Below, one piece after another: positions 18,202 through 24,945 of a DNA stretch of 64,000 nt. Source of the DNA: Dokdonella sp. (GTDB lineage: Bacteria; Pseudomonadota; Gammaproteobacteria; Xanthomonadales; Rhodanobacteraceae). A program made the position numbers and the translations under genes. The notes under the pieces were generated by a model. That model had not been told where the DNA came from, did no database searches, and saw only the letters and a list, made by a program, of their open reading frames with translations. The stretch covers positions 1 to 64,000 of the forward strand of contig NZ_JAHCAP010000005.1 of the NCBI RefSeq assembly GCF_019634815.1. Reading direction: 5' to 3'. Each line of letters begins with the position of its first letter. Position 1 is the first letter of the stretch.

Positions 18202-18919
18202 GATCACCCCGCCGCGGACAGGATGCGCCGTGCAGCCACCGGTATCCCTTGCCGCGATCGGTTCGTGGAAAGGCACGGAGGCCAACGGCGGAGCCTTCCA
18301 CATCGTCATTCCGGATCCCGACAGCTACCTGATCATCTTCTCCAGCAATAACGCAGATGACCGGCTGGCGTACGGAAACATCAACATCAATGGCAACCAG
18401 TTCAGCTCGCCAGCGCAGGGCATTTCCTTCGGCCTGCGCCTCGCGCCGTCCGAAGGTCGTTACCGGGCGCCGCCGGTGCTTTTCAAGGGCACATTCCAGC
18501 GCGGCGGCCCGATGCAGTCGATCCTGACCACCACGATCACGGAAGCGCAAGCCGAAGACGAATTCCTCGATGCCCATTGGGACGCGGGCTTCGACACGCC
18601 CACACCTCTTGCGGATGTGGCTGGCCACCACAGCGGCATACTCGGCGTGGTGCAGAACGGGCGCCCGGCGAGCTTCGAGGTCGCCGTGGATGGCAGGGTC
18701 ACGGGCACCGCGGGCAGTTGCCAGTTCGAGGGCCGGCTTGAAGCCTCCGACAGCAACTTGTTCGGCTGGACGTTGCGTGGGATGTCCGCAGGCTGCACCT
18801 TCGGCACGACCACGCTGCACGGCGTCGCGTGGTACGACCGCAGCCAGAACCGCCTGCGCGCCTACACGCCTTGGGCGCAGGGGACGAACGTGGCCTATCT
18901 CGTCTCCACACGTGACTGA
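17273..18919 (+). CDS. Secreted protein with GQGF/WYT repeats, copy 2 with divergent C-terminal domain
   Basis: 548 residues. The signal peptide and the two GQGF/WYT units differ from copy 1 by only two residues (Thr to Lys in the signal peptide, His to Gln in unit 1). From the codons after 18201 the sequence is different, but it encodes a domain of the same length and plan: GSWKGTEANGGAFHIVI at the start, GVAWYD and AYTPWAQG at the end. The C-terminal halves are thus old paralogues, while the N-terminal halves have been copied or homogenised recently. Substrate or partner specificity probably resides in the variable C-terminal domain; that is inference. Transcription is likely under the same leader as copy 1. 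Confidence 0.85.
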   Translation: MPRFTHASHRLPKRATRLGSTFLPLLFACVAFCALACACATARAASFDPNQAGLSGSWANAATDGQGFVFDVVEDFQGEGRALIFGGWFTYDTDAAGGVRWYTVQGELARQGASTMAIYQTLGGSFDSPQPATTQAIGEFSIEFTDCTHASANYRFDDGRTGDLPLARLLGNATCRPGASSPAAPGSAAWSGAWADPSNGGQGLVLEFNPDQQLMFGAWYAFARGAAANAGAAGQDWYTLQTAVPAGATSIADIGIYATRDGRFDAHAATTTTRVGTVKLDMQDCVHATLAYEFTAGALAGSQGTLALLRITPPRTGCAVQPPVSLAAIGSWKGTEANGGAFHIVIPDPDSYLIIFSSNNADDRLAYGNININGNQFSSPAQGISFGLRLAPSEGRYRAPPVLFKGTFQRGGPMQSILTTTITEAQAEDEFLDAHWDAGFDTPTPLADVAGHHSGILGVVQNGRPASFEVAVDGRVTGTAGSCQFEGRLEASDSNLFGWTLRGMSAGCTFGTTTLHGVAWYDRSQNRLRAYTPWAQGTNVAYLVSTRD

Positions 18920-19004
18920 GAGCCTGTGAAGAATTCATCCGCTTGCTGTTGACGTCACCGAACGCCCCTGGCGGCGCGCTGTGCTCAAATTGCGGTCGTT
19001 TGGT

Positions 19005-19283
19005 TCACCAAACGCCCTTGGTTTCGCATGGCGCGCCCATGTCCAGTTGCCATGAGTCGTCGTCCGCATCGAACACCTGCACATGGGCTACGCGCTGCAG
19101 GAGCGCCTGACGCATGCACTCCGCCTGCTCGGCTTCAGCGCGCTTGATCGTGAACGGTCAACGTGCGAACACGCGTGTGCGGAACTGCGCGGCGTCCATC
19201 TTCAACAGGCCAGCAATGTTGCGCCACACCTGCCCTGCGTCCGCGCCCGGCAGAACCTGGCCGGTCAGAACCACTGCTTTCAT
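19005..19283 (-). pseudogene. Small gene interrupted by an in-frame TGA
   Basis: From ATG at 19283 (GGGG motif upstream) 41 codons read MKAVVLTGQVLPGADAG, VWRNIAGLLKMDAAQF and RTRVFAR, then TGA at 19158-19160. The same frame then continues PFTIKRAEAEQAECMRQALL and HVQVFDADDDSWQLDM to a second stop at 19005. Both halves fit one known small domain of this order, with a start of the type V-x-x-G-x-x-x-PG, a short helix, and an I-K-R strand before a second helix. It usually occurs singly or fused to membrane domains. The break is therefore internal to a once-intact ~92-residue protein. A sequencing error or stop-codon recoding cannot be excluded. It follows the coiled-coil gene on the same strand by 68 bases. 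Confidence 0.65.
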
Positions 19284-19351
19284 CTTGTGCCCCTGGCGTT
19301 TTCGAGCTTGGGGGACTCCATGGCTTCGGCAGGTCGCTTTCCCGACGGACT

Positions 19352-20335
19352 TCAGGGCAAGTCCCGACAGGGGTCCGCGATGGCCTGGACCTCTTCGATG
19401 GATCGCGCCGTGCCGCCGAGCGAGCGGTAGGCATCAAATTGCATTGCCAGTTGCGCGGGCCCGTTCACGATCATGTCCCCCGCATCGTGGCGGAGTTTCA
19501 GATCGGCCACGCCCGTCAGGCGTTCGATTTGCTTGTCGCGCTCGAGCTTTTCCCGGGCAGCCGCAATGGCGACTTTCAGAAGCTCCCGATTCATCACCAG
19601 CAACCGTGATTCCTCCGCGAGTCTCGCGGCATCGGAGTTCTTGCAGGCCTCACGCGCGCGCTGGCGCTCGCTTGCGGCCACATCGGCTTCAGCCTTCGCG
19701 GCGGCATTGCGTTTCCTCTCTTCGGCGACCAACCGCTTTGCATCGGTGACACAGGCCTCGGCGATATCCGGCGGAGGGATGGCTGGTTCGGTGCGGGTTG
19801 CTCGTCGATCGCGGATATCGACGCGCGGCGGCGGATTCGGTGCCTCGTCGTGATTGCGCTCCTGCATGCAGTGCTTGTAGGCGTCGTGCTCGTCCCAGCC
19901 AGAGAGCGTTGCCGTCGCCGCACGGACACGTTCCTGACGCGCTTCCTTGTCGGCGGCCGCAGCCTCGCGCACGGCGGTCGCCGCCTGGATTTCGCGGGCC
20001 TGCTCGGCGATGGAGCGTTGCGCACCCGCGGGTGCGGCCGTCGTGGTGCCCTTGTCCCGGTCGCGATAGCGAACCTTGCCCGCATCGGTGCAGGTTTGTC
20101 GTACGGGCCCTTTGGGGTACTTTTCGCAGGCCATGTCGATGGCGATGAAGTTCTCGGTGTTCGCGGAATCGTTCAACTCCGGAAACGTGTCGTCGCGCAG
20201 AGCTTCGCGCGCGGCCGCAAGGCGCTGCGGCGTGCTGATGCCGTACTCCATGTGCGCATACCGTCCGTCGGTCTGCGCCCACGCTGTGCTGACGAAACCA
20301 ACGGCGAGCCACCAATACGCGTGTCGCGTCCTCAT
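19352..20335 (-). CDS. Periplasmic coiled-coil protein of unknown function
   Basis: 327 residues. A signal peptide (YWWLAVGFVSTAWAQ) is followed by a segment with three cysteines (DMACEKYPKG, QTCTDAG) and long Ala/Glu/Arg/Lys-rich helices (residues ~110-300) that look like coiled coil, including AEERKRNAAAKAEADVAAS and REKLERDKQIERL. It ends RSIEEVQAIADPCRDLP. The ATG overlaps the TGA of the upstream kelch gene (ATGA at 20332-20335), so the two are translationally coupled. A copy of its last ~25 codons lies at 25613-25694. The family is not recognised; a structural or anchoring partner of the kelch protein is a reasonable guess. Confidence 0.75.
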   Translation of the reverse strand: MRTRHAYWWLAVGFVSTAWAQTDGRYAHMEYGISTPQRLAAAREALRDDTFPELNDSANTENFIAIDMACEKYPKGPVRQTCTDAGKVRYRDRDKGTTTAAPAGAQRSIAEQAREIQAATAVREAAAADKEARQERVRAATATLSGWDEHDAYKHCMQERNHDEAPNPPPRVDIRDRRATRTEPAIPPPDIAEACVTDAKRLVAEERKRNAAAKAEADVAASERQRAREACKNSDAARLAEESRLLVMNRELLKVAIAAAREKLERDKQIERLTGVADLKLRHDAGDMIVNGPAQLAMQFDAYRSLGGTARSIEEVQAIADPCRDLP

Positions 20336-21486
20336 GGCGAAATTGTCTCGAAACCGTCACGAAGAATGATCTCGGTGCTCGCGTCCGCATAAATTTCCGC
20401 GCTGGCCAGACTGCCTACGCTTGGCCCGGCGCCGCCTGCGACGAGGATCGATCCATCGAGCAAGCGCGTTGCCGTGTGCGATTCTCGCGCAGTGATCATC
20501 GAGCCGTCGGCGGCCCAGGTTGCCGTGGTCGCATCGAAGCGCTCGGTGGTGTTCTGCACCCCGCTGGTCATGTTCCGACCGCCGGCGACGAGGACCTCAC
20601 CCGAGCCGAGCAAGCTGGCGGTATGACCGTTGCGTTTGACTTGCATGGGTGACTGCGCGAACCACACTTGCGGGTTTGGATCAAACGACAAGGTGCTGTC
20701 CAGATCGTTCGGGTTCCAACCGCCGGCCACCAGGATGTTGCCTGATGCCAGCAAAGTTGCGCTGTGACTGCGCCGCGGCGGCTGCATGGCCGAGGTCGTG
20801 ATCCATTGATTGGTCGCGGGGTCGAACAGCTCGGCAGCGCCGAGAACCTCGCCGTCGGAACCGATGCCACCTGCTACCAAGACCTTTCCCGACGCGAGCA
20901 AGGTGGCGGTATGGTGAAATCCATGCGCAACCGGCATCGAACTCGCCGCCGTCCAGGAATCGGTTGCCGGATCGTACAGCTCGGCACTCGTGTAAACGGT
21001 GCCGCAGTTGTAGTTGCAGCCTCCGACCACCAGCACCCGACCCGTTTGAAGCAGCGTCGCTGAATGGTAAGCACGTTGGCTATTGGGCATGGCCGCAGCC
21101 GACCAGGTGCCGGTCGCTGGATCGTACAGTTCTGCGCCGCCCAGGCCGCCGCTTTGACCATTGTAGCCGCCGATCACGAGAACCTTGCCTGCAGGCAGCA
21201 TCGTTGCCGTGTGCGAATGATGTGCCTGCAGCATCGTTCCCGTGCTCGTCCACTGCTGCGTGCTTGGGTCGTACAGTTCGGCGCTCGCCAGTGTGGCGGC
21301 ATTCGGGTCGTAGGTTTGGCCGCCGGCCACGAGCACTTTTCCTGATGGCAACAAGGTTGCGGTGTGGAAAACGCGCGATTGCAGCATCGAGCCGGCGGCG
21401 GACCAGTTGCCGGCAACCGAAGGCGAGATACCTGCTGCGGTGCAGGCGGCGAGCACGATCAGGCGTGTCAAATCGTGGCGTGACAT
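20332..21486 (-). CDS. Secreted kelch-repeat beta-propeller protein with LRDGFE tail
   Basis: 384 residues from ATG at 21486, chosen for the GGGAGG ribosome site 2 bases upstream and the signal peptide (RLIVLAACTAAGISPSVAG). Six kelch units follow, each with LLPSGKVLVAGG, a variable loop, SAELYDP and W, for example HTATMLPAGKVLVIGG, HSATLLQTGRVLVVGG and HTATLLASGKVLVAGG. They imply one six-bladed propeller of the galactose-oxidase-like/kelch type without catalytic copper residues. The end is IILRDGFETISP, one of three similar tails in the window. Its stop overlaps the start of the coiled-coil gene. A palindrome lies in the divergent region upstream (21549). Confidence 0.88.
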   Translation of the reverse strand: MSRHDLTRLIVLAACTAAGISPSVAGNWSAAGSMLQSRVFHTATLLPSGKVLVAGGQTYDPNAATLASAELYDPSTQQWTSTGTMLQAHHSHTATMLPAGKVLVIGGYNGQSGGLGGAELYDPATGTWSAAAMPNSQRAYHSATLLQTGRVLVVGGCNYNCGTVYTSAELYDPATDSWTAASSMPVAHGFHHTATLLASGKVLVAGGIGSDGEVLGAAELFDPATNQWITTSAMQPPRRSHSATLLASGNILVAGGWNPNDLDSTLSFDPNPQVWFAQSPMQVKRNGHTASLLGSGEVLVAGGRNMTSGVQNTTERFDATTATWAADGSMITARESHTATRLLDGSILVAGGAGPSVGSLASAEIYADASTEIILRDGFETISP

Positions 21487-21548
21487 GGCCTCCCCCTGTG
21501 GAAGCTGTGGTGTGGCGCAATGCTGGATCACGGGTTGGTGCGCGTCCA

Positions 21549-21563
21549 CTGGAAAAATTCCAG
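21549..21563. promoter_or_regulatory. Palindrome CTGGAA-AAA-TTCCAG
   Basis: A 15-base inverted repeat in the divergent region between the kelch operon (start 21486) and hicA (start 21680). It differs by one base from a palindrome at 24896-24910 in the kinase/regulator divergent region. It may be a binding site for the NarL-type regulator encoded at 24946, or a relic of a lost copy of that intergenic region. Confidence 0.45.
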
Positions 21564-21645
21564 CTGCTCGCCCTGTGTGCAAGTCTGAGTCGTGCCGGTC
21601 TATGCGGACAATCATGGGCGCGCCGCGTGATGCACGTTGTATGCA

Positions 21646-21673
21646 TTGACAGTATCGTTAGTGGCACTATATT
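21646..21673 (+). promoter_or_regulatory. hicA promoter (TTGACA-16-TATATT)
   Basis: A consensus -35 box TTGACA (21646-21651) and a -10 box TATATT (21668-21673) are separated by 16 bases. The expected transcription start, 6-7 bases downstream, coincides with the ATG of hicA at 21680, so the message is probably leaderless. Confidence 0.8.
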
Positions 21674-21679
21674 GAACAC

Positions 21680-21931
21680 ATGGGAAAGCTGGTCGAGCTG
21701 CTTGAGTCCATGCGCAATGCACCGAGCAGCGTGCGCTTTGCCGATCTCGCAAAGGTCTGCGACCACTACTTCGGCAAGCCGCGCCAGGCCGGCACCAGCC
21801 ACCGCGTGTACCGCACGCCATGGCCGGGTGATCCGCGCGTCAACATTCAGCGCAGTGCCGGCGGCATGGCCAAGGCGTATCAGGTGCGGCAGGTGTTGGC
21901 CGCCATCGAAAAACTGGAGACATCCGCATGA
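21680..21931 (+). CDS. hicA: HicA-type mRNA interferase toxin
   Basis: 83 residues, the usual size of the double-stranded-RNA-binding-fold HicA toxins that cut mRNA. Seen: MGKLVELLESMRNAPSSVRF, then the catalytic-histidine strand region GTSHRVYRTPWPGDPRVNI and a basic helical tail AKAYQVRQVLAAIEKLE. The start is an ATG directly at the predicted transcription start with no ribosome site. The stop overlaps the hicB start by 4 bases (ATGA), as in most hicAB operons. Expression should be repressed by HicB at the promoter. Confidence 0.85.
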   Translation: MGKLVELLESMRNAPSSVRFADLAKVCDHYFGKPRQAGTSHRVYRTPWPGDPRVNIQRSAGGMAKAYQVRQVLAAIEKLETSA

Positions 21932-22248
21932 ACGCGCAGCACTACACCTATCGGGTCATCTGGTCGGAGGAGGACGGGGAGTTTGTCGGCCTGTGCGCGG
22001 AATTCCCCGGCTTGTCCTGGCTCGCGCCGAAAATGGAAGATGCGCTCGGCGGTATCGCACGCATCGTCGGCAGGGTCGTGCGCGACCTGCGCAAGCAGGG
22101 CGAAACCGTTCCGGAGCCGATCAGCGCCCGGCGTTATTCGGGCAGGTTCCAGGTGCGCATCCCGCCGCAACGGCACCGGCTGCTGGCCGTGCAGGCAGCC
22201 GAGCAGGGCATCAGCCTGAACCGGCTGGTGAGCGATCGTCTGGCCTGA
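21928..22248 (+). CDS. hicB: HicB-type antitoxin
   Basis: 106 residues. The N-terminal RNase-H-like partial fold, YRVIWSEEDGEFVGLCAEFPGLSWLA, binds and masks HicA. The C-terminal basic helical part, HRLLAVQAAEQGISLNRLVSDRLA, resembles the HicB DNA-binding (ribbon-helix-helix type) end and probably autoregulates the promoter at 21646. Start ATG at 21928 overlaps the hicA stop. The last 36 bases of the gene recur exactly at 23223-23258, where a second hicB has been reduced to a remnant. Confidence 0.88.
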   Translation: MNAQHYTYRVIWSEEDGEFVGLCAEFPGLSWLAPKMEDALGGIARIVGRVVRDLRKQGETVPEPISARRYSGRFQVRIPPQRHRLLAVQAAEQGISLNRLVSDRLA

Positions 22249-22266
22249 CTCGACGGGGTATCGGCA

Positions 22267-22440
22267 TCAGTGGCCGCTCGTGCCGGGCGTAAACCGAATA
22301 CGCGCGCCGAGCCGCGTTCCGAATCCGCCGCTGCGCAGCCGCAGGCGCCTGCCTGGTGCGAGCGTGCGATCACGCATGCCCTGCACGCCGTGCCGCGTGC
22401 ATGCTGAGCCGGGGGGCGAAGCTCACGCCATCGTCCGCGC
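22267..22440 (-). pseudogene. 3' remnant of a second MASE1-type histidine kinase
   Basis: In minus orientation this stretch aligns with the last ~58 codons of the kinase gene at 23277-24848. Shared pieces are ADDG-x-x-F-x-P, then after a one-base shift DRTLAPGRRLRLRSGGFGTR and ARIRFTPGTSGH before TGA at 22267. The offset to the intact copy is 1010 bases, 1009 upstream of the indel. It begins 19 bases after hicB, just as the intact kinase ends 19 bases after the hicB remnant at 23181, so a hicB-kinase unit was duplicated as a block. Confidence 0.85.
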
Positions 22441-22498
22441 GCTGTGCGCTGCGGCCTTCTCGACGTCGGGCGCAGGTTGCGTCGGCAAGTCGACAGGG

Positions 22499-22518
22499 GT
22501 AAGGTAGATTCACCTTAC
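22499..22518. promoter_or_regulatory. Operator-like palindrome of the abrB-vapC operon
   Basis: GTAAGGT-AGATTC-ACCTTAC is a perfect 7-bp inverted repeat 14 bases upstream of the antitoxin ATG. Such GTAAGGT/ACCTTAC sites are typical for autoregulating AbrB/MazE-type antitoxins. Confidence 0.75.
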
Positions 22519-22532
22519 TCGGAGCGGTGGTC

Positions 22533-22784
22533 ATGGGTACGCTGACGGTGACGACGAAAGGCCAGGTCACGCTGCGCAAGGACGTTCTCAATCACATGGG
22601 CGTGCGACCGGGCGGCAGGATCGTGGTGGACATGCTGCCCGATGGTCGTGTCGAAGTGCGCGCCGAACGAGCGCAGGGGCGGGTTTCCGATGTTTTCAAC
22701 GTGCTGAAGCCGGCACGGGGCAAGGCCTTGTCGCTCGCGCAGATTCAACGCATCGCGGCGAGCGGCTGGGCCGGCAAGCGGTGA
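22533..22784 (+). CDS. AbrB/MazE-type antitoxin (VapB-like)
   Basis: 83 residues from ATG at 22533 (GGAG 8 bases upstream; an in-frame GTG at 22527 is the alternative). The N-terminal swapped-hairpin AbrB fold is plain: GTLTVTTKGQVTLRKDVLNHMG, then PGGRIVVDMLPDGRVEVRAE. The C-terminal tail, VFNVLKPARGKALSLAQIQRIAASGW, is the part that would wrap around and inhibit the toxin. It should bind the palindrome at 22499 and repress its own operon. Its TGA overlaps the GTG start of the PIN toxin by 4 bases. Confidence 0.9.
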   Translation: MGTLTVTTKGQVTLRKDVLNHMGVRPGGRIVVDMLPDGRVEVRAERAQGRVSDVFNVLKPARGKALSLAQIQRIAASGWAGKR

Positions 22785-23179
22785 AGATCACGGCAGACAC
22801 CAACGTGCTTGTGCGTGCGATCGTCGGTGACGATGCCGCGCAGGCACGCGTGGCGCAGGCGGAGTTGGCGCGTGCGGAAACGATCGTGCTTACCTTGCCG
22901 ACTTTGTGCGAGCTGGTTTGGGTGCTGGCGCAAGGCTACAAGATTGCGCCGGTGCGGATCGCGCAAACGGTCGAGCGATTGGCCGACAGCGCCAATGTCG
23001 TGTTGAATCGGCCCGCTCTCGATGCCGGTCTGTCCATGCTGCGTGCCGGCGGCGATTTCGCCGATGGTGTCATTGCCTACGAGGGCCACTGGCTGGGCGC
23101 AGAGGTGTTCGTGTCATTTGACCGTAAGGCGGTAAAGCTGCTGCAGGCGCAATCCCGCTCGGCACGCTTGCCGGGCTAG
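22781..23179 (+). CDS. vapC: VapC-type PIN-domain ribonuclease toxin
   Basis: 132 residues from a GTG start overlapping the antitoxin stop (GTGA at 22781). The PIN acidic residues are present: Asp in ITADTNVLVR (about 6), Glu in TLCELVWVL (about 44), Asp in GGDFADGVI (about 92-95) and Asp in SFDRKAVKL (about 114). They chelate Mg2+/Mn2+ for RNA cleavage, commonly of tRNA in this family. The gene and its antitoxin sit exactly between a kinase remnant and a hicB remnant, so the module probably arrived by insertion or replacement in a duplicated unit. Confidence 0.92.
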   Translation: MKITADTNVLVRAIVGDDAAQARVAQAELARAETIVLTLPTLCELVWVLAQGYKIAPVRIAQTVERLADSANVVLNRPALDAGLSMLRAGGDFADGVIAYEGHWLGAEVFVSFDRKAVKLLQAQSRSARLPG

Positions 23180-23180
23180 C

Positions 23181-23258
23181 GAGCTCGCGCGCGGCCTGTC
23201 GTGGTTTGCGCCGAAGTCGGAAAGCCTGAACCGGCTGGTGAGCGATCGTCTGGCCTGA
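23181..23258 (+). pseudogene. Deletion remnant of a second hicB
   Basis: 26 in-frame codons read ELARGLSWFAPKSE followed directly by SLNRLVSDRLA and TGA. The first part matches the hicB stretch around 22000-22040 and the second its exact C-terminal end (36 identical bases), so about 170 internal bases are missing. No start codon remains. Confidence 0.85.
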
Positions 23259-23276
23259 TTCGACGGGACGTCGGCA

Positions 23277-24848
23277 TCAATGGCCGCTCGTGTCGGGTGC
23301 AAACCGGATGCGCGCACTGAGCCGCGTTCCGAACCGGCCACTGCGTACCCGCAGCCGTCCGCCCAGCGCGAGCACGCGGTCGCCGATGCCCTGCAGGCCG
23401 ATGCCGGCCTTGGCGGGCGCGGGTTCGAAGCCGCGGCCATCGTCGGCGATCACCAGCAGGAGGTGGTCGCCGGCAATGCGCAGGCGCACCCGCAAGCACG
23501 TCGCGCGGGCATGGCGAACGGTGTTCGTCGCTGCTTCCTGCACGATGCGGTAGAGCGTCGTGCGGGTGTCGTCGTCGAGCGTTTCGAGTGTGTCGCGGGG
23601 ATCCTCGATGGCGAGGTCGTACTGCAGACCCGCGCTCTCGACGAGGCGCCGGATGGCGCCGTCGCGCAGCGTGAACCCGAGTCCGAGTTCGTCGAGCCCG
23701 ATGGGCCGCAGACTCGACAGCAGGCCGGATACCGATTGGCGCATGCGCAGCAGGATTGCGCTGAGTTCGCCGAACAACTCGTTGCCTGGCAGCTTGGCCT
23801 TGCGCTCGAGCAGACGCAGGCGCGTCTGCATGGCGGTGAGGTTCTGGCCGATTTCATCGTGCAGCTCGGCGGTGATCCAGCGGCGCACCTGCTCGGACAG
23901 GTCGAGATTGCGACGGGCCGCCTGGCGCAAGGCGTCGTCCAGCTGGAGCTGGCGCGAGCGGGCGCGCGCGAGCTGCGCATTGCGCGCGGACAGGGCCAGC
24001 GCGCTGGCGTGCAGTGCATCCTGCGAGGCGCCCAGCAGGAGGCAGACGCTGCCCGCGATGGCGAGCAAACCCTGGGCTTGCAGTGCGACCGTGGCATCCC
24101 CGGCCATCACGCCCGTCCAAGTCACGGCCATGGTGGCCGTGGCGATTGCGATCGCGGCGCCGCGCCAGCCGCTGCGCACCGCAAAATACAGGCTCGGGAC
24201 GAAGGCGAGCATCGACGCCATGAAGAACGACTGCATATCGGTGAAGTGCGTGGCCAGCAGCAGGTACACCGCCAGCGCCGGTACCAGCACGCCAGGAACA
24301 TCGACGCGCCAGCGGCGTCGCAGGTCTGCCGCGGGTCGCAGCCATGCGGCCATCACGATCAAGGGAACGAGCGAGAGCATGCCGATGTAGTCACCCAGCA
24401 CGATCTGCAGGGCCATCGAGGCCGCCGACGCGTGGGCAGCTTCCCCAAATGGATAGAACAGGTTGCCGAGCAAGCCGCCCAGTGCGGCGAGGGCCAGCGC
24501 GCAGAGCAGGCGCACCATGAAGCCCGTCGATGCCGGGCGCGCACGCCACGTTGTCTTGCGTAGCCACCATGGCCCCACTGCGGCCAGCGCGGGGTTGGAT
24601 ACGAGCGTGGCGATGGCAAGAGCGCCGTGCACCGCGATGAAGCGGTCGTACAGGATCACGCTGAACAGTGCGGCTTCCACTGCGATGAGCCAGGGCCAGC
24701 GGCGGTACGGCGAGATCAGCAACGCGCCGAAGCGCACGCCCGCGGGCAGGTACCAGAACAGGTGCGCGGTCTGGAACGCCGCGTAGAAGACCAAGGCGTA
24801 GCCAAGGCTCCACGGCAGATCGATCAGCCAGGCGGGGAGGCGGTTCAT
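23277..24848 (-). CDS. MASE1 sensor histidine kinase (NarL/UhpB class)
   Basis: 523 residues from ATG at 24848. About eight hydrophobic segments in the first ~300 residues make a MASE1 sensor (YALVFYAAFQTAHLFWYLP, ALFSVILYDRFIAVHG, LLGNLFYPFG). A coiled-coil linker follows, then a HisKA_3 domain with ITAELHDEIGQNLTAMQTRL (phospho-His) and an HATPase with QEAATNTVRHA, ADDGRGFEPAP and GIGLQGIGDRV. It should phosphorylate the divergently encoded NarL-type regulator 98 bases away. The signal is unknown; UhpB, which senses hexose phosphates through UhpC, has the same layout. A decayed copy of its 3' end lies at 22267-22440. Confidence 0.92.
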   Translation of the reverse strand: MNRLPAWLIDLPWSLGYALVFYAAFQTAHLFWYLPAGVRFGALLISPYRRWPWLIAVEAALFSVILYDRFIAVHGALAIATLVSNPALAAVGPWWLRKTTWRARPASTGFMVRLLCALALAALGGLLGNLFYPFGEAAHASAASMALQIVLGDYIGMLSLVPLIVMAAWLRPAADLRRRWRVDVPGVLVPALAVYLLLATHFTDMQSFFMASMLAFVPSLYFAVRSGWRGAAIAIATATMAVTWTGVMAGDATVALQAQGLLAIAGSVCLLLGASQDALHASALALSARNAQLARARSRQLQLDDALRQAARRNLDLSEQVRRWITAELHDEIGQNLTAMQTRLRLLERKAKLPGNELFGELSAILLRMRQSVSGLLSSLRPIGLDELGLGFTLRDGAIRRLVESAGLQYDLAIEDPRDTLETLDDDTRTTLYRIVQEAATNTVRHARATCLRVRLRIAGDHLLLVIADDGRGFEPAPAKAGIGLQGIGDRVLALGGRLRVRSGRFGTRLSARIRFAPDTSGH

Positions 24849-24895
24849 GACCCGATGGTAGCGAAGGTCGCCGTCGTGCACGCCAGCAATTGCGC

Positions 24896-24910
24896 CTGGA
24901 AAAAATCCAG
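24896..24910. promoter_or_regulatory. Palindrome CTGGA-AAAAA-TCCAG
   Basis: An inverted repeat extended by one pair (C/G) on each side, centred in the 97-base divergent region between the kinase and regulator genes. It is a likely operator for the regulator, and near-identical to the site at 21549. Confidence 0.55.
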
Positions 24911-24945
24911 GCTCCCGCCATGCGTGCATGGGCTATGCTCGGGCG

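Noticed and set aside
18921..18945. GAGCCTGTGAAGAATTCATC as an insertion-sequence end
   Set aside because: It resembles some IS ends, but no matching inverted end, target duplication or transposase piece was found nearby.
19158..19160. TGA in the small minus-strand gene as a selenocysteine codon
   Set aside because: The position corresponds to an ordinary residue in the domain and no selenocysteine-insertion-like hairpin was evident; mutation or error is simpler.
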